In this document: positions 61,325-64,000 of the stretch, piece by piece
Layout: every line of letters starts with the position of its first letter
How positions within the stretch are numbered: position 1 is the stretch's first letter
Origin: Thiotrichaceae bacterium UBA4486
Lineage (GTDB): Bacteria; Pseudomonadota; Gammaproteobacteria; Eutrophobiales; Eutrophobiaceae
Assembly: GCA_002389045.1 (NCBI GenBank)
Contig: DGNS01000002.1
Location: 62,001-126,000, forward strand
DNA length: 64,000 nucleotides
Direction of reading: 5' to 3'
The notes under the pieces: model-generated
The model's input: only the letters and a program-made list of their open reading frames with translations
The model's database searches: none
What the model was told of the DNA's origin: nothing
Program-made: the position numbers and the translations under genes

Positions 61325-61446
61325 CCAGCAAGTCCTGACCATCCATCGCGCAGCAATTGCCATCCGGGCGGCACACCTTTGCCGTTGCCGGCCGCTTCAC
61401 CGTCCTGTCCTGTCCTAACTCACTGTTTTCACTCGGACAAAAAAAC

Positions 61447-61462
61447 TGGCACAGCAAATGCT
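61447..61462 (+). promoter_or_regulatory. sigma-54 promoter for flgBCDE
   Basis: TGGCACAGCAAATGCT has GG at 61448-61449 and GC at 61460-61461, 10 bases apart. Match to consensus TGGCAC-N5-TTGCT is broken by one base only. The flgB start is about 45 bases away. Confidence 0.85.
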
Positions 61463-61506
61463 AATTCGTCGATAACACATCGATAACCGACAACAGGACG
61501 ATGATC

Positions 61507-61896
61507 ATGAATTTCGACAAAGCATTTGGAATCCACGCCAGCACGCTCGTTCTCAGGTCCCAACGGGCCGAATTGCTGGCTTCGAATATTGCCAACACCG
61601 ATACGCCGAATTACAAGGCGCGTGACATCAATTTCCGTGAAATTCTCTCATCACGTTTCAATTCATTACAGGATCTCGAGACCACCAGCAACCGGCATAT
61701 CCAGGCCGGTGCCGATGGCCTGAACAACATGAGGACATATTACCGCATACCCAATCAGCCTTCGGTGGATGGCAATACGGTGGACAGCCAGCTCGAACGC
61801 TCGGCGTTCATGGAAAATTCAATCATGTACCAGACCAGCCTGCGTTTTCTGAATGGCAGGGTTTCCGGTCTGTTGACAGCCATCAGGGGTGAATGA
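61507..61896 (+). CDS. flgB: flagellar basal-body rod protein FlgB
   Basis: Proximal rod subunit. The 129-residue protein has the rod/hook N-terminal motif ASNIANTDTPNYKARDI and a C-terminal helix pair. ATG 61507 is chosen over 61501 because the AGGA ribosome site then lies at 8 bases instead of 2. The E. coli protein has 138. The last bases overlap flgC. The sigma-54 promoter at 61447 drives this operon. Confidence 0.95.
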   Translation: MNFDKAFGIHASTLVLRSQRAELLASNIANTDTPNYKARDINFREILSSRFNSLQDLETTSNRHIQAGADGLNNMRTYYRIPNQPSVDGNTVDSQLERSAFMENSIMYQTSLRFLNGRVSGLLTAIRGE

Positions 61897-61898
61897 TC

Positions 61899-62315
61899 AT
61901 GGCCTTGTTCAATGTATTCAATATTGCCGGTTCAGCCATGAGTTCGCAATCCGTCAGACTTAATACCACGGCCAGTAATCTTGCCAACGCCGACAGTGTC
62001 AGCAGCAGTCTCGGCACCACGTACCGGGCCCGTTATCCCGTTTTCGAAACGGTGTTACAGGACAGGCTGAACAGAAATAATTTTAATGCGGGCGTAAGAG
62101 TCAGCGGAATCGTCGAGAGTCAGGCCCCTTTGCAGGAAGTCTACAAACCTGAACATCCGCAGGCGAACGAAGCCGGTTATATCTTCATGCCGAATGTCAA
62201 TGTGATGTCGGAGATGGCCAATATGATATCGGCTTCACGCTCCTATCAGAACAATGTGGAAGTGATCAATACATCCAGGGACATGCTGTTACGCACCCTG
62301 ACACTGGGACAATAA
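61899..62315 (+). CDS. flgC: flagellar basal-body rod protein FlgC
   Basis: Rod subunit. The 138 residues start ALFNVFNIAGSAMSSQSVRLN, then the SNLANADS motif, and end with NVNVMSEMANMISASRSYQNN and VEVINTSRDMLLRTL. ATG 61899 is preferred over ATG 61893 on ribosome-site spacing. It begins three bases beyond the flgB stop, or overlaps it by 4 bases if 61893 is used. Confidence 0.95.
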   Translation: MALFNVFNIAGSAMSSQSVRLNTTASNLANADSVSSSLGTTYRARYPVFETVLQDRLNRNNFNAGVRVSGIVESQAPLQEVYKPEHPQANEAGYIFMPNVNVMSEMANMISASRSYQNNVEVINTSRDMLLRTLTLGQ

Positions 62316-62332
62316 CCGGGAGGTTATCGACA

Positions 62333-63004
62333 ATGAATAATTCAATCAGTGGCCTGCCTCCGGAACTGGCCGGCCTGGAACTCAAACAGCCGGAGAAAAA
62401 AGCCAACGACGAACTGGGACAGTCGGAATTTCTGGATTTGATGATCGCCCAGCTGCAGCATCAGGATCCTCTGAATCCCGCGGACAGTGGCGAGTTTCTG
62501 GGACAATTGGCCCAGTTCGGTACGGTAAACGGCATCACTGAATTACAGAATTCGTTTGCTGATCTGGCCACATCCCTGCAATCCAGCCAGGCGCTGCAGG
62601 CATCCACCCTGGTTGGCCGCAATGTGCTGATCCCCGGCAATGTAGTGAATTTCGCCGGCGGCTCCGCGAATGCCGCAGTTGAACTTGACTCCAGTACCAG
62701 CGACCTCGTCGTTCAGGTCCTGGATCCGGCCGGACAAATGCTTCGCCGGGTAAGTTTCGGACCGCAATCCAGCGGTGTATTCAACTTCAGTCTGGATGAT
62801 ATCGATGGCAGCGGCAATACCCTGCCGCCGGGGCAGTATGTGATTCGGGCATTCGGTCGCACAGCGAATGCAGAGGTTGCCCAGTCCACACTGGTGCAGT
62901 CCAGGGTGGAAAGCGTCAGCCTGGCCCGGGGCGGACAGGGACCGTTGCTGAATCTTGACAATAACGGGTCTGTGTCCATCAACGAAGTTATCGAGGTCAT
63001 GTAA
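62333..63004 (+). CDS. flgD: flagellar hook assembly protein FlgD
   Basis: Scaffold (cap) for hook polymerisation. The 223 residues carry the N-terminal motif SEFLDLMIAQLQHQDPLNPAD and a C-terminal part that forms the FlgD tudor/FnIII-like domain (about 100-210). Its ribosome site is GGGAGG ahead of the ATG. The length agrees with E. coli (231). flgE starts 37 bases after. Confidence 0.95.
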   Translation: MNNSISGLPPELAGLELKQPEKKANDELGQSEFLDLMIAQLQHQDPLNPADSGEFLGQLAQFGTVNGITELQNSFADLATSLQSSQALQASTLVGRNVLIPGNVVNFAGGSANAAVELDSSTSDLVVQVLDPAGQMLRRVSFGPQSSGVFNFSLDDIDGSGNTLPPGQYVIRAFGRTANAEVAQSTLVQSRVESVSLARGGQGPLLNLDNNGSVSINEVIEVM

Positions 63005-63041
63005 ACAGACTTCAGGAATTCCTTACAGGAGGATTACACGC

Positions 63042-64000
63042 ATGTCATTTAGAGTCGCAATCAGTGGTTTACGGGCAGCATCCGGGGACCTGGATGTTAT
63101 TTCCAACAACGTGGCCAACTCCAATACCACCGGATTCAAGAAATCCCGTGCCGAGTTCGCCGATGTTTTTGCCGTCACTGATCTCGGCGGCAGCAGCAGT
63201 ACTCCGGGCAGCGGCGTACGCCTGACCAACGTGGGCCAGCAGTTCACCCAGGGTAATATCACGTTTACCGATAACAACCTGGATCTGGCGATCAGTGGCC
63301 GCGGTTTTTTCATCGTCAATGATGGCGGTGGTAACCAGTTCACGCGTGCAGGCGCTTTTGGCGTCGATCGTGATGGTTTTTTCAGTAATGCCCAGGGTCA
63401 GCAGTTGATTGCCTTCGGTGCGGATAACAGCGGCAATATTACCGGTGCAGCCAGTCCCCTGCAGATCAACACCGCAAATATCCCGCCACAACCTTCGGCC
63501 AACATGACGCTGGACCTGAATCTGAACGCCTCGGAATCTCAACCCGCGGTCGCCCCGTTTGATCCGAACAACCCGGCCAGTTTTACCCATACCACTTCGA
63601 CGACGATATTCGATTCACTGGGTAACTCTCATCTGGCTGCCATGTACTTCGTCAAGACGGCAACGCCGAACCAGTGGCAATCCTATACCTATGTTGATGG
63701 TGTCGATGTGGGCGGCGGCGCCACCACTATGACATTTGACACCTCGGGCGCCCTCACAGTCCCGGCCGGCGGCACCATAACCACGCCGTCGTTCACACCT
63801 TCCGGCGGCGGCGCGGCGCAGACATTGACGCTGGATTATTCGGGCACCACGCAGTTTGGCAGTGATTTTTCGGTCAATGCCCTGTCACAGGACGGTTTTA
63901 CCACCGGTCGACTGAGTGGGCTGGATATAGACCCGGAGGGCATTATTTTTGCCCGTTTTACCAACGGTCAATCACGGGTCGAGGGCCAGATCGCTATGGC
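63042..64000 (+). CDS. flgE: flagellar hook protein FlgE, N-terminal part (runs off the window)
   Basis: Hook subunit. About 319 codons are seen, still open at the window edge (full length usually near 400 or more). It starts FRVAISGLRAASGDLDVISNNVANSNTTGFK, the rod/hook N-terminal motif, followed by ISGRGFFIV. The later part (GSDFSVNALSQDGFTTGRL and SGLDIDPEGIIFARFTNGQ) is typical of FlgE. An AGGAGG ribosome site lies 9 bases before the ATG. Confidence 0.95.
   Translation, partial: MSFRVAISGLRAASGDLDVISNNVANSNTTGFKKSRAEFADVFAVTDLGGSSSTPGSGVRLTNVGQQFTQGNITFTDNNLDLAISGRGFFIVNDGGGNQFTRAGAFGVDRDGFFSNAQGQQLIAFGADNSGNITGAASPLQINTANIPPQPSANMTLDLNLNASESQPAVAPFDPNNPASFTHTTSTTIFDSLGNSHLAAMYFVKTATPNQWQSYTYVDGVDVGGGATTMTFDTSGALTVPAGGTITTPSFTPSGGGAAQTLTLDYSGTTQFGSDFSVNALSQDGFTTGRLSGLDIDPEGIIFARFTNGQSRVEGQIAM

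Overview
The window looks like chromosomal DNA of a free-living, flagellated gammaproteobacterium. It has a class I adenylate cyclase, CmoA/CmoB, aconitase B, the NudJ-MnmA and RNase G-YhdP gene pairs, and flagellar genes with recognisable sigma-54 and sigma-28 promoters. Hopanoid genes, an aminoethylphosphonate cluster and an arsenosugar-type cluster make a gut enterobacterium unlikely. They suggest an environmental or marine lineage, perhaps near the Chromatiales, but the taxonomic guess is inference. I see no transposase, integrase, CRISPR array or rRNA gene.

Layout. 1-12,000: the start of cyaA (running off the left edge), glyA, nrdR, then a riboflavin/thiamine run (ribD, ribE, a RibBX-type ribB, ribH, nusB, thiL), a thioesterase, a DsrE-like lipoprotein, a class II glutamine amidotransferase and a class I fumarase. 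12,100-20,970: cmoA-cmoB with an MFS exporter, a diguanylate cyclase, acnB, mnmA and nudJ. 21,050-23,070: a partial Mrp/Mbh-type membrane module (E, F, G, a free-standing MrpA C-terminal part, B) without the large ion-translocating subunits. 23,080-32,580: yhdP, rng and the glycolate oxidase genes glcDEF. 32,640-39,210: a glycine-zipper lipoprotein, then mlaA, an MlaC/HpnM-like protein, hpnB and hpnH (hopanoid side-chain pathway), divergent from dxs, which feeds isoprenoid synthesis.

39,236-43,887 is a four-gene phosphonate cluster: a nucleotidyltransferase, PEP mutase fused to a second nucleotidyltransferase, phosphonopyruvate decarboxylase and AEP transaminase. Together they should make 2-aminoethylphosphonate and activate it with a nucleotide. 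44,118-50,310 holds two paralogous Ser/Thr kinases fused to cyclic-nucleotide-binding domains, both with DFS in place of DFG. They bracket pgi, a repeat-rich membrane-anchored protein with a LysM-like end, and a CBS-pair protein. This is the least described neighbourhood in the window. 50,568-53,968 is a DUF1302/DUF1329 outer-envelope pair, followed by tRNA-Arg(CCT). 54,288-56,552 is a compact cluster of an ArsS-like radical SAM enzyme and two glycosyltransferases. 56,526-64,000 is flagellar and chemotaxis: ycgR, flgN, flgM, flgA, a small ORF, cheV, cheR, flgB, flgC, flgD and the start of flgE.

A recurring oddity is a family of tandem repeats, each with a 7-base period but different unit sequences, sitting at gene ends (10371-10484, 30203-30279, 53965-54097). 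One of them seems to have removed the normal start region of glcE.
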